From Acidobacteriota bacterium (GTDB lineage: Bacteria; Acidobacteriota; Terriglobia; Terriglobales; Acidobacteriaceae), in contig JAJZDO010000175.1 in the NCBI GenBank assembly GCA_021805955.1, positions 1-7,882 of the forward strand: a DNA stretch of 7,882 nucleotides. The letters run 5' to 3'. The notes beneath the pieces were generated by a model. That model saw only the letters and a list, made by a program, of their open reading frames with translations. It made no database searches and was not told where the DNA came from. The first letter of the stretch is position 1. Every line of letters begins with the position of its first letter. Positions 1-7,344 of the stretch are shown here, piece after piece. The position numbers and the translations under genes are program-made.

Positions 1-32
1 ATTGACCAGAAGGGATTCCGGCCATCTCAACT

Positions 33-63
33 GCCGTCGGGGTTTCACCCCGGCGGCCTTTTG
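33..63 (+). terminator. Intrinsic terminator of an upstream gene
   Basis: An 11-bp stem (33-43 pairing with 47-57, one G-T wobble, otherwise all Watson-Crick) encloses a three-base TTC loop and is followed by CTTTTG. The T run is short but the stem is very GC-rich. The opposite strand has no T run after the stem, so it should act on + strand transcription and end a gene lying left of the window. No convincing end of that gene is visible; a TGA at 3-5 is one possible stop codon. Confidence 0.8.
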
Positions 64-201
64 TTCGGTTGCGTCCCGGATTACGCATTCGTCTCGATCC
101 CTTCTGCTTCCGTTTGCTTGTTTCCGTTCGTCAGTGTGTTAGCCTCCGGTTGAGGAGAGGTTTGCAACAATCCCATATCCTATCCTTGTGGAGATTTCGG
201 C

Positions 202-1608
202 ATGAGCGCCGTCAAATATGACCTTATTGTGGTTGGTTCCGGCCCTTCCGGCCAGCGTGCGGCGGTTGCCGCTTCCAAACTCAAAAAGCGGGTCGCGGTG
301 GTGGAGTCGCGTTCTGTGGTGGGTGGCGTATGTGTCAACACGGGCACCATTCCATCGAAGACGATGCGCGAGGCGGTGTTGCATCTTTCCGGTTATAACT
401 ATCGCGCCGTTTATGGAATGAATTACCGCGTCAAGGAAAAGATCACCATGGATGACCTTGCATTTCGTGTGCAGGGAGTCATCAAGACTGAGATTGACGT
501 GACGGAAGCGCAGCTTTCGCGAAACGGTATCGAGGTGCTTCACGGAATTGCCAGCTTCATTGATTCGCAGACCATCCGTGTCACCGGCCTGGAGACGGAA
601 TCGACGCTTCAGTCCGACCGTATCATTCTGGCCGTTGGCACAAAACCTGCCTCGTCGGATCGCGTGCCGATCAACGAGAAGACGATCGTCAACAGCGACT
701 CGATTATGAATCTGCCGAAACTGCCTCGAACGTTGATCGTCGTGGGCGGTGGGGTGATCGGGGTGGAGTATGCGTGCATGTTTGCGATTCTCGGAGTCCG
801 CGTAACAGTGATTGAAAAACGTAATCGCCTGCTTGAGTTTGCCGATCAGGAGATCATCGAGACACTTAGCTATCACCTGCGCGACAGCCGCGTCACGATG
901 CGCCTGGGCGAAGAACTGGAAAGCGTCGAAGAACTGCCGGACGGCACGGTGGTGGCGAATCTGAAGAGTCAGAAGAAGGTCTCCGGCGACGCGCTGCTCT
1001 ATGCTGTGGGCAGGCAGGGAAACGTCGAGGATTTGAATCTTGACGCTGCCGGAATCCAGGCCGATGCGCGCGGACGGATTCCTGTGGACGAACACTTCCG
1101 CACCAATGTGCCATCCATTTACGCCGTCGGTGATGTGATCGGTTTTCCGTCTCTAGCCTCGGTTTCCATGGAGCAGGGGCGCATCGCAGTTGCGCGGGCC
1201 TTCAACGACATGAACACAATCTCCAACCCGAGCTTTTATCCATACGGCATCTACACCATCCCGGAGATCAGCTTCATCGGTAAGACGGAGGAGCAGCTGA
1301 CCGAGGAAGATGTGCCCTATGAGGTGGGCATGGCCTACTATCGCGAAGTTGCGCGCGGTCAGATTCGCGGCGACACCACGGGTCGGCTCAAGCTCATCTT
1401 TCATCGCAACACGCGCAAGGTGCTGGGGGTACATATTATCGGCGAGGGTGCCAGCGAACTGATCCACATCGGTCAGGCGGTGATGACGCTGGGAGGCATA
1501 GTGGACTACTTCATTGAGACCGTCTTCAACTATCCGACGCTTGCCGAATGTTACAAAGTGGCAGCCTTCAATGGCATTGGCCGACTGCATCGCTACCAGA
1601 ACGATTGA
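202..1608 (+). CDS. sthA: Soluble pyridine nucleotide transhydrogenase (Si-specific NAD(P)+ transhydrogenase)
   Basis: A cytoplasmic FAD enzyme of 468 residues, the usual length for the family, which moves hydride between NADPH and NAD+ and so balances the two pools. The N-terminal FAD loop is GSGPSG (12-17), the NAD(P) loop GGGVIG (182-187), and the second FAD motif SIYAVGD (305-311). The redox-site segment is GGVCVNTGTIPSK (41-53). It keeps C44 but has T49 where disulfide reductases carry the second cysteine, as in E. coli SthA. The C-terminal FNYPTLAE (442-449) replaces the His-Pro-type catalytic motif of lipoamide dehydrogenase with Tyr. The segments FPSLAS and YTIPEIS also match SthA. 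Both losses argue against a lipoamide dehydrogenase or mercuric reductase. The ATG follows GGAG at 190-193 with 8 nt spacing. No convincing promoter is visible in 64-189. The gene lies behind a terminator, so it probably starts its own transcript. Confidence 0.92.
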   Translation: MSAVKYDLIVVGSGPSGQRAAVAASKLKKRVAVVESRSVVGGVCVNTGTIPSKTMREAVLHLSGYNYRAVYGMNYRVKEKITMDDLAFRVQGVIKTEIDVTEAQLSRNGIEVLHGIASFIDSQTIRVTGLETESTLQSDRIILAVGTKPASSDRVPINEKTIVNSDSIMNLPKLPRTLIVVGGGVIGVEYACMFAILGVRVTVIEKRNRLLEFADQEIIETLSYHLRDSRVTMRLGEELESVEELPDGTVVANLKSQKKVSGDALLYAVGRQGNVEDLNLDAAGIQADARGRIPVDEHFRTNVPSIYAVGDVIGFPSLASVSMEQGRIAVARAFNDMNTISNPSFYPYGIYTIPEISFIGKTEEQLTEEDVPYEVGMAYYREVARGQIRGDTTGRLKLIFHRNTRKVLGVHIIGEGASELIHIGQAVMTLGGIVDYFIETVFNYPTLAECYKVAAFNGIGRLHRYQND

Positions 1609-1634
1609 GTATCGGGAAGGGCTCAGGCCCGACC

Positions 1635-1663
1635 TTGCAGCGTCGGCCGCAGAAGCATAGAAT
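1635..1663 (+). promoter_or_regulatory. Putative sigma-70-type promoter for the ROK-family gene
   Basis: TTGCAG (1635-1640) and TAGAAT (1658-1663) are separated by exactly 17 bp. The -10 box matches TATAAT at five of six bases; the -35 box keeps only the TTG. Transcription would start near 1670, leaving a leader of about 15 nt that just contains the ribosome binding site. The site lies in the 76-bp gap after sthA. If real, the ROK gene can be expressed apart from sthA, although read-through is also possible because no terminator with a T run is seen in the gap. Confidence 0.4.
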
Positions 1664-1673
1664 CGGGTGTTTT

Positions 1674-1678
1674 GGAGG
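1674..1678 (+). promoter_or_regulatory. Ribosome binding site that fixes the ROK gene start
   Basis: GGAGG lies 6 nt before the ATG at 1685. It sits inside the codons that would follow an in-frame GTG at 1667, and that GTG has no comparable site before it. The ATG at 1685 is therefore preferred over the longer frame. Confidence 0.75.
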
Positions 1679-1684
1679 GATGCG

Positions 1685-2614
1685 ATGGCCGCAGCAATTG
1701 GCGTGGTGATTACAGAGCACATCGTCGCCGGACGCCTGCAAGAAGAAAACGAACAGATGGTGGTGGTCGGAGAGCATCTGCGATTTCCTGCGGATCCGTC
1801 GGAAACGGAAGCGTTGATCGGTATGCCGACCAGCGAGATGTACGAATTGCTGGCGCAACTGATCAAGCGCCTGATCTCTGAAACGCCGGATCGGGGAGCG
1901 ACAGGTTCGGTGACTGCGATCGGCGTCGCCGTGCCAGGCGTGGTGCGCAATGGTGTTGTCCAGGACGCACCGAACCTTGCACAGATCAAGGGGCTGCGAT
2001 TTGGCGAAGCACTTTCCGCAGTGCTGCGCGAGCAAGGGGTCCATGCTCCCGTACACATCTTGAATGACGCCGATGCGGTGGCGGCTGGTCTGGCCTCCCG
2101 CGGGGGTCATCTGGATCGGCTCATCCGCGTCTGGACGCTTGGCAATGGCATTGGCTACGGGCGCTGGCCCATTGCGGACGGCGTTTGGGAAGGCGGGCAC
2201 ACAGTGGTTACGCTCGATCCCAGGGAGCGATTCTGTGGCTGTGGCGGCGTCGGCCACATCGAAGGCATCATGGGCAACCGCGCGATGCGACTCCGATTTA
2301 TGGATATGGAGCCGGAAGATGTATTCGCGAACGGGAAGTCCGGAGATGCGCGCTGTAGTGAGTTCGTCGATCTTTGGCATCGCGCACTCGCTGCAGGCTG
2401 CGCAACCGCGATTCACCTGGGTGGACCGGGACGCTTCTACTTCACCGGCCTGAATATTCGCTTCCTGGATATCAAACTTCTACGCGAGCATCTGGATGCG
2501 ATGGTGCGGATGAGTCTATTGCAAAGCTATTCGCTGGAAGTTTTGCCTGCCGAGGATGCGATTAGCATCCTTGGAGCGGGCGTGGCAGCCTTGCGCGCAC
2601 AACAGGAGTGGTAA
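1685..2614 (+). CDS. ROK-family (sugar kinase-like) protein, nucleotide site partly degenerate
   Basis: A protein of 309 residues with the ROK fold and no N-terminal helix-turn-helix, so it resembles the glucokinase-like rather than the repressor branch. Recognisable ROK segments are GVAVPGVV (80-87), DAPNL (94-98), the catalytic-type ILNDADAVAAG (125-135, with D128 as the expected general base), TLGNGIG (151-157), E169 with H172 in EGGH, and the zinc motif CGCGGVGHIE (184-193). Departures from the family are clear. The N-terminal DxGGT phosphate loop is replaced by IGVVITEH (5-12). The third zinc cysteine is His191. The C-terminal glycine triad of the nucleotide site reads FTGLN (253-257). 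Sugar-side residues are kept, so it could be a sensor or a kinase with altered nucleotide use; its substrate cannot be read from sequence. Translation is from the ATG after GGAGG. It follows sthA by 76 bp and converges on the RDD gene. Confidence 0.82.
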   Translation: MAAAIGVVITEHIVAGRLQEENEQMVVVGEHLRFPADPSETEALIGMPTSEMYELLAQLIKRLISETPDRGATGSVTAIGVAVPGVVRNGVVQDAPNLAQIKGLRFGEALSAVLREQGVHAPVHILNDADAVAAGLASRGGHLDRLIRVWTLGNGIGYGRWPIADGVWEGGHTVVTLDPRERFCGCGGVGHIEGIMGNRAMRLRFMDMEPEDVFANGKSGDARCSEFVDLWHRALAAGCATAIHLGGPGRFYFTGLNIRFLDIKLLREHLDAMVRMSLLQSYSLEVLPAEDAISILGAGVAALRAQQEW

Positions 2615-2705
2615 TCCGCAGCGGCAAGGAGCAGCAGTGTGCGGGACGGAGCGAGAGAGCAGAGTTGCGCCGATCGTTTGTGGTGGTTGCGTGAGGGTGA
2701 GACAC
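2615..2705. other. Spacer between two convergent genes, no clear terminator
   Basis: These 91 bp separate the stop codons of the ROK gene and the RDD gene. I looked for a hairpin followed by a T run in either direction and found only weak, imperfect stems. Termination here may be Rho-dependent, or the transcripts may overlap; that is inference. Confidence 0.4.
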
Positions 2706-4199
2706 TCAGTATTTGCGCTGGTAGGTTTGTGAAAGTCGGTCGTGCCATCCCAGACCGTCGCGATCGAGAAAAGCCCACAGGAATCCCAGTCCGAGCGGGA
2801 ATGCCGACAGGAGCATCGCCGGAATCCGCATCAGTGCCTGCTTCACGGTCGGGTTATTGTCGTCAAAGGTGCAGAGCGCAATCCTGGCGTAGCGCATGCC
2901 CGGCGTTCCCTGATCCGAAAAGGCAAAGAAAAGGGCGAGATAAACCAGCGCGAATACGATCATGCCGAGGAGCGATGCTTCAAGCGCCACAATGCCCGAA
3001 GGGGGTTGATCGGTGGATGCAAGCACCACGACTGCTGCTCCCAGGTAAGCCAGAGTGACGATTCCGAAGTCTACGATTCCGGCCAGCGCCCGATGCGACT
3101 TTCCTGCAACATAGAGTTCAGCCGATTCCGTCTCGACTTCACCGACTTCCAATGCGGGCAACGAGGGTGAGGGACTGGCTTCCAAGGGCAAAGGTGCCGG
3201 CAGTTTCTCAGCGCGGCTCTCCAGTGCAGTTGGCGACTCCATGATCGCAACCGCCTCCGTCTGAATCCCTGGCAACCTGCGGAGTACATCTTCGGAATCG
3301 ATCAGTGCCGCAGTTTCGTCTCCACCCGTTTCCTGCTCGAAATCCGGCATCCTGGATGGGTGGATGCTGCTTTCCCAGTCCATGGTTGTCCATTGCGGCG
3401 GAGCCATCGGAGTTTCCTGCGCCGATAACAGCTCCGGATCGACTTCAAAGATATTCAGTTGCGGACTGGTTGCCTGTTGAGCGAACGGGCCTTCGGCCAG
3501 ACGCGGGCGCGCTTTGCGCGCGGCCACCAGTTCCCGTGGAAACTCAATCAGATTCGCTGCGGAAGCAAGCACGGGTTCGACGGTCGCGTTCGCAACGGAA
3601 TCTCCCGTCGGAAATTCATCGAATTTTTCTGTGCGATGAAGATCGCGCTCAGAAGCCGGATACACTCGCATCTCATCCCAAACATCGTGCGCTTCCATCG
3701 CAGAGGCAGGAATCGTATCGTGCCATCGGGGCATTGCAGAACTCTGCGAAATCACCTGCGGAGTCATCTCGGCGAAGGGCTCATCGTTCCACCGGTTCGC
3801 CGACTGAGACAGGGAATCGGATGCCAACGGCAAATTCGCCTGCAAACCGTCAAGTACTGCCTGTGCTGCTGCCTGGGCATCGCGCGCTGCTTCCACGGCA
3901 GCGCCTGCCGCGCGCACCACGGCCTCGGCATCGTCGAGAAACAGATCCCGGTAGGCCGGCGCAGAGGCATAGCGTGCTGCAACCCGAGCCGCAGCCTGCG
4001 CTGCGCGGAGAGAGTTCTGTTGCGGTTGCGCGGGAACTGCCATCGGTGCTGACGATTGCGTTGCGCCCTGCCGATTCCGGTGTGCTGCCAGACGACGATT
4101 GACTTCCTCTTTCCAGGTGGGGCCGTCATGAGCAGCCGCATCCTCGGCGAAGAGGTCGGGTGCAGTCGAGTCCCGGTTGAAGCCAGTCGTCTTGTTCAA
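2706..4199 (-). CDS. RDD-family membrane protein with long low-complexity N-terminal region
   Basis: A protein of 497 residues. The last 130 or so form an RDD domain, a small integral-membrane module of mostly unknown, possibly transport, role. R370 and D377 lie in RALAGIVD. Hydrophobic helices lie at about 376-395, 404-427 and 456-478. The conserved tail GTPGMRYARI (431-440) and GLGWHDRLSQT (482-492) completes the domain. Residues 1-360 are hydrophilic and probably cytoplasmic: a WKEEVNRRL segment (29-37), an Ala-rich predicted helix (65-118), a basic motif LIEFPREL...ARKARPRLAEGPF (217-239) and a Pro/Glu/Ser-rich linker (330-362). I recall similar long-tailed RDD proteins in acidobacteria but cannot check. 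The start is a TTG at 4199, the first possible start after an in-frame stop (4227-4229), preceded by an AAGGGA-like site. It could be shorter, but the next in-frame Met is residue 53. It is divergent from lptD. Confidence 0.8.
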   Translation of the reverse strand: MNKTTGFNRDSTAPDLFAEDAAAHDGPTWKEEVNRRLAAHRNRQGATQSSAPMAVPAQPQQNSLRAAQAAARVAARYASAPAYRDLFLDDAEAVVRAAGAAVEAARDAQAAAQAVLDGLQANLPLASDSLSQSANRWNDEPFAEMTPQVISQSSAMPRWHDTIPASAMEAHDVWDEMRVYPASERDLHRTEKFDEFPTGDSVANATVEPVLASAANLIEFPRELVAARKARPRLAEGPFAQQATSPQLNIFEVDPELLSAQETPMAPPQWTTMDWESSIHPSRMPDFEQETGGDETAALIDSEDVLRRLPGIQTEAVAIMESPTALESRAEKLPAPLPLEASPSPSLPALEVGEVETESAELYVAGKSHRALAGIVDFGIVTLAYLGAAVVVLASTDQPPSGIVALEASLLGMIVFALVYLALFFAFSDQGTPGMRYARIALCTFDDNNPTVKQALMRIPAMLLSAFPLGLGFLWAFLDRDGLGWHDRLSQTYQRKY

Positions 4200-4268
4200 G
4201 AATCTTTCCCTTTCCCGCGCCGGTTCTCAGTGGCGCCCTTATCGTCCGTCTACCGTCTTACCGGAGAG
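4200..4268. promoter_or_regulatory. Shared divergent control region of the RDD gene and lptD
   Basis: These 69 bp lie between the two divergent start codons, so unless promoters sit inside the coding regions both must be packed here. I could not pick a convincing -35/-10 pair on either strand. On the + strand GGAG (4263-4266) sits only 2 nt from the lptD ATG, which is too close for a good ribosome binding site. On the - strand AAGGGA precedes the TTG start of the RDD gene by 7 nt. Confidence 0.35.
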
Positions 4269-6824
4269 ATGCGATGCTTTGCTATCCTGAGCAGGAATCC
4301 GGTGACGCGACCTCACTATTTTTGGTGTATCACGCTGTTTGCGCTGTGTCATGCGCAGATTCGCGCTCAGCTAGTAACCAACGCGTTACCTGCTCGTCTT
4401 GTCACCACCATCAACTCGAATGCAACGCCGAGCGATGTAGGCTCTACCCCCTCTGCTTCTGCTCTGCCCGACGATCCCAGCCTCCAGCTTCTGCCCTCGG
4501 CCCGGCCCGTTCCCGCCGCTCAAAAATCGGATACCATCCGCTGGCAGGCACGCGAACAGACGCGTGAAGGAGACACCTGGACGCTTCGAGGCGGGGTTGT
4601 GATTGCGTTGCAGGGCTACGTTCTGAGAGCGGATAAGGTGACCTATCAGCAGGACAAAGACACCATCTTTGTCGTTGGGCACGTGCAACTGGATGGTGGC
4701 CCGCAGGATGTTTCTTTGACGGCGGACCACGGTGAGATTCACCCCGACGCACATACCGCAAGATTCTTCCAGGTTGTGGGCAGTTTCGGAGTCCGGCGCC
4801 TTGGCCAATCCCGCATCTACACGACTCCGGATCCTTTTGTTTTTACCGGCCGAGTCCTCCTACAGACCGGTGAGAACAGCTTCCGGATCGTCGATGGCTC
4901 GATGACCTCCTGCCGTTTGCCGAAACCGGACTGGCATTTTCTGTCGCGCTCGATCGAGATTCAGGATCAGACAGCGACGATGCGCAACAGCATCTTCGAG
5001 TACTTCCACCTGCCTTTGTTCTATATTCCTGTGCTCAAGCATTCCACGCAGGTCTCAGGCCGGAGTTCCGGTCTCCTGCTTCCCATCTTCGCCGACTCCA
5101 GCGTGAAGGGAATTGTTCTGGGAGATGAGTATTACTGGGCGATCAATCGCAGTACCGACGCAACGGTGGGACTCGAGTACTGGAGCAATCGTGGCTGGGC
5201 GCCGAACGGAGACTTCCGCTACAAGGGGCATGGTCTGGATGCGTTCAATGTACGCTGGGATGCGTTGTTTGATCGCGGGATCTCGGAGTTGCTACCAGGC
5301 AATACCGTGCCCACGCAGGTCACCCAGGGCGGAATGGACATTCTCGCCTGGGGGCGGCGCGACTTCACCGACCACACACGTTTTGGCGGGAACGCGGAAT
5401 ATCTTTCGAGCTATATCTTCCGTCTCGCCTTCGATGAAAATCTTGCGCAGGCAACCAGTTCGGAAGTCTCAAGTGATGTTGCGCTCACACAGGACCATCA
5501 CGGCCGCGTGCTGACCGCGGGGCTGGATCGCTTTGAGAGCTTCGGTGCTTCAGGGAACGCCAGCGGCGCTCCCGTGCTCAGCGTGCCGGAGGTCAAATTC
5601 CTGGCTCTGCCCAATGTGCGTTGGGACGCACTCGATCAGCCAATTGGTAACACACCGTTCTACTGGGGGCTTGGCTCTTCGGTCTCTGATAACAGCCGCA
5701 CAGAACCGAACTTCCACTCGAACAACGTAGGACGCTTGGACATTTATCCCTACCTTGCCATGCCTGTGCATCTGGGGCAATGGAGTTTTTTCCCTGAAGC
5801 GGCTATCCGTCTCACGCAGTATTCCGGCAGCCAGATTCCCGATCTCAGCGGTACACACTTCGGCGGCGTTCCCTATGTCAGTCACGATCCACTCACGCGC
5901 ACCGACGCCGAGTTCGCGCTGGATGTGCGTCCGCCCGCAATTGGTCGTGATTTCATGCTGCCGTATTTTCATCGCGAAATGCGCCATGTGATTGAACCGC
6001 AGCTTTTCTATCGCTACGTCGCAGGCATCCACTCGGAACCGGATACGCTGCTGTTCGATACAACGGATATCGCAGTAGATACCAATGAGGCCGGGTTCGC
6101 TCTCACCCAGCGCTTTTATTTCCGCTCTAAGCAGCCGTCTACCTGCACCAACCTGCTCACGCCCTGCCCAAAGCAGCAGCGTGAATGGGCAAGCTGGTGG
6201 ATTGCACAGAAGTTTTTCTTCAACCCCACCTTCGGCGGCGCGCTCATCACGAATCGTCGCAACGTCTTCGATACGACCCTGGACCTTACCGGTGTCGCAT
6301 TCCTCACCAACGCGCGAAACATCGCTCCAATCCTCTCGCGAATACGCTTTGAAGTGATTCCGAACATGCGGATCGAGTGGGATATGGACTACGACACCAA
6401 AGCGGGCCGTTTCGGGGCCAACAATCTGTACGCAGGCTACAGCTTCAGCAGGGTGACTGTAGGGGCTGGTCAGGCGCTGTTGAATGCCGTCGATGAGTCC
6501 GGCGCATCCGCCTCCGTTGTGCAAAGCCATGAGTTCACGCCGTTTATCTACTACGGAAAACCTTCGGATGCAGGCTTCAGCTTAGGCTTCAACACCAGCT
6601 ATGATTTCGCGGAAAGCCAGTTGCAGTACGGTGGTTTACAGGCCATCTACAACTGGAACTGCTGCGGTCTTAACGTTGGTTATCGTCGTTTCGCCCTGGG
6701 GTCGCTCCGAGACGAGTCTGAGCTGCTTTGGGGCTTCACGCTCTCCGGCATCGGTTCGGCCGGCAACATCCGCCGCACCTCCTCTATCTTTCCCACGCCA
6801 GATGTTCTCAGCCACACATACTGA
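4269..6824 (+). CDS. lptD: LPS-assembly outer-membrane protein LptD (OstA/Imp)
   Basis: An 851-residue outer-membrane beta-barrel that, with LptE, places lipopolysaccharide in the outer leaflet. An N-terminal signal peptide (hydrophobic FWCITLFALCHA, 18-29, cleavage expected around 30-34) leads to a Pro/Ser-rich linker. The periplasmic OstA/LptA-like beta-jellyroll follows at about 88-215, with repeats such as LRADKVTYQQ and LTADHGEIHP. The barrel begins near SGRSSGLLLPIF (263-274) and EYYW (287-290) and runs to the C-terminal Tyr. C215 in MTSC and the adjacent pair C798-C799 in NWNCCGLNVGYRR match the E. coli cysteines that form the interlocking disulfide. No cysteine is present near the mature N-terminus. 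C626 and C633 form an extra CX6C. The frame stays open upstream to 4056, but that part lies antisense to the RDD gene. The ATG at 4269 gives the signal peptide directly, although its ribosome binding site is poor (GTG at 4230 is an alternative). Confidence 0.9.
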   Translation: MRCFAILSRNPVTRPHYFWCITLFALCHAQIRAQLVTNALPARLVTTINSNATPSDVGSTPSASALPDDPSLQLLPSARPVPAAQKSDTIRWQAREQTREGDTWTLRGGVVIALQGYVLRADKVTYQQDKDTIFVVGHVQLDGGPQDVSLTADHGEIHPDAHTARFFQVVGSFGVRRLGQSRIYTTPDPFVFTGRVLLQTGENSFRIVDGSMTSCRLPKPDWHFLSRSIEIQDQTATMRNSIFEYFHLPLFYIPVLKHSTQVSGRSSGLLLPIFADSSVKGIVLGDEYYWAINRSTDATVGLEYWSNRGWAPNGDFRYKGHGLDAFNVRWDALFDRGISELLPGNTVPTQVTQGGMDILAWGRRDFTDHTRFGGNAEYLSSYIFRLAFDENLAQATSSEVSSDVALTQDHHGRVLTAGLDRFESFGASGNASGAPVLSVPEVKFLALPNVRWDALDQPIGNTPFYWGLGSSVSDNSRTEPNFHSNNVGRLDIYPYLAMPVHLGQWSFFPEAAIRLTQYSGSQIPDLSGTHFGGVPYVSHDPLTRTDAEFALDVRPPAIGRDFMLPYFHREMRHVIEPQLFYRYVAGIHSEPDTLLFDTTDIAVDTNEAGFALTQRFYFRSKQPSTCTNLLTPCPKQQREWASWWIAQKFFFNPTFGGALITNRRNVFDTTLDLTGVAFLTNARNIAPILSRIRFEVIPNMRIEWDMDYDTKAGRFGANNLYAGYSFSRVTVGAGQALLNAVDESGASASVVQSHEFTPFIYYGKPSDAGFSLGFNTSYDFAESQLQYGGLQAIYNWNCCGLNVGYRRFALGSLRDESELLWGFTLSGIGSAGNIRRTSSIFPTPDVLSHTY

Positions 6825-6934
6825 TGCAACTCGCGTTCACCCGGATTGCACGGCAAATTTTCGCCGAATCGAAGCCCAATCGCAGAGCCGGGCTTATGGA
6901 TAGCTGCTGAAAGGCCAGAGATCGACCGCTACGC
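6825..6934. other. Spacer between convergent lptD and the membrane-protein gene
   Basis: These 110 bp separate two convergent stop codons. An imperfect 7-bp stem with a TCA loop lies at about 6928-6944, overlapping the end of the - strand gene, but no T run follows on either strand. I do not call a terminator. Confidence 0.35.
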
Positions 6935-7333
6935 TCAGCGCAGCGCCGCACGTACTTCCACGCGCACCAGATAGAGAAACAGGAGCAGGTTGAGGATGAT
7001 CTGTACAAAGCCGACCTCAAATGGTATGCCGTGATGCAGGATCAGCCAGAGGCAATAGCTCATGGGCAGAAAAACGGCCGCAAGCGTCAGCGCCCATGCC
7101 CAGCGGAACAGGCGCACCAGTCCGAACCCAGCGATGACAAAGAGAGCGGCCAGCACAAGATAGAGCGGATGCGCGTTGTGCGCCACCACTCGCACGGTGA
7201 TCAGAGCCGCAAGCCCCAGCATATAAAGCCCGATGAAGATCAGCCCCGGCAGCCGCAGCAGCGGATTGCCTTGCACGGGATCGATCGGAACCCTCATTCC
7301 CAGTTCATCCGGCTGTTGTGGCTTGCTCTTCAC
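6935..7333 (-). CDS. Small four-helix integral membrane protein, function unknown
   Basis: A 132-residue protein I cannot assign to a named family. After a hydrophilic start (KSKPQQPDELGMRVPIDP) come four hydrophobic segments at about 29-49, 55-74, 79-99 and 105-124, separated by short loops such as HNAHP and RLFRWAW, and a basic end (RVEVRAALR). No cofactor motif or catalytic signature is apparent; His52, His55, His100 and His101 lie at membrane boundaries. The GTG start at 7333 is chosen because AAGGAG precedes it by 5 nt. The longer frame up to 7390 would overlap the end of the cytochrome gene and lacks this site; Met13 is a further alternative. Its ribosome binding site overlaps the stop codon of the cytochrome c gene, so the two are probably translated together. 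That makes a role near the cytochrome, such as a membrane partner, an inference only. Confidence 0.72.
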   Translation of the reverse strand: MKSKPQQPDELGMRVPIDPVQGNPLLRLPGLIFIGLYMLGLAALITVRVVAHNAHPLYLVLAALFVIAGFGLVRLFRWAWALTLAAVFLPMSYCLWLILHHGIPFEVGFVQIILNLLLFLYLVRVEVRAALR

Positions 7334-7338
7334 TGCGT

Positions 7339-7344
7339 CTCCTT
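7339..7344 (-). promoter_or_regulatory. Ribosome binding site overlapping the cytochrome c stop codon
   Basis: On the - strand AAGGAG ends 5 nt before the GTG at 7333, and its first base is the last base of the TGA stop of the cytochrome gene (7346-7344). This arrangement is typical of translational coupling and fixes the start of the membrane-protein gene. Confidence 0.75.

Noticed and set aside
139..1095. A 318-codon open frame antisense to sthA
   Set aside because: It lies almost fully under a confidently assigned gene, is rich in Arg, His and Asp as expected of a GC-driven shadow, has no recognisable domain, and begins within sthA without a good ribosome binding site.
1609..1660. Imperfect hairpin after sthA (GGCCCGAC ... 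GTCGGCC) as a terminator
   Set aside because: The stem has a bulge and no T run follows; it overlaps the likely promoter of the next gene instead.
1153..2416. Two long overlapping antisense frames (301 and 282 codons) across the end of sthA and the ROK gene
   Set aside because: They overlap each other in different frames, span two well-supported + strand genes, and show no domain or membrane pattern.
3305..4102. Open frames on the + strand (265 and 197 codons) opposite the RDD gene
   Set aside because: They are Pro/Arg/Ser-rich shadow frames opposite the low-complexity tail. The - strand frame continues into a clear RDD domain, so it is the real gene.
4056..4268. Upstream extension of the lptD frame to an ATG at 4056
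   Set aside because: The 71 added residues run antisense to the start of the RDD gene and would bury the signal peptide. The ATG at 4269 starts directly at a normal signal sequence.
5550..6530. A 326-codon antisense frame inside lptD
   Set aside because: The composition is that of a shadow frame and no motif is recognisable. The + strand shows clear LptD sequence throughout.
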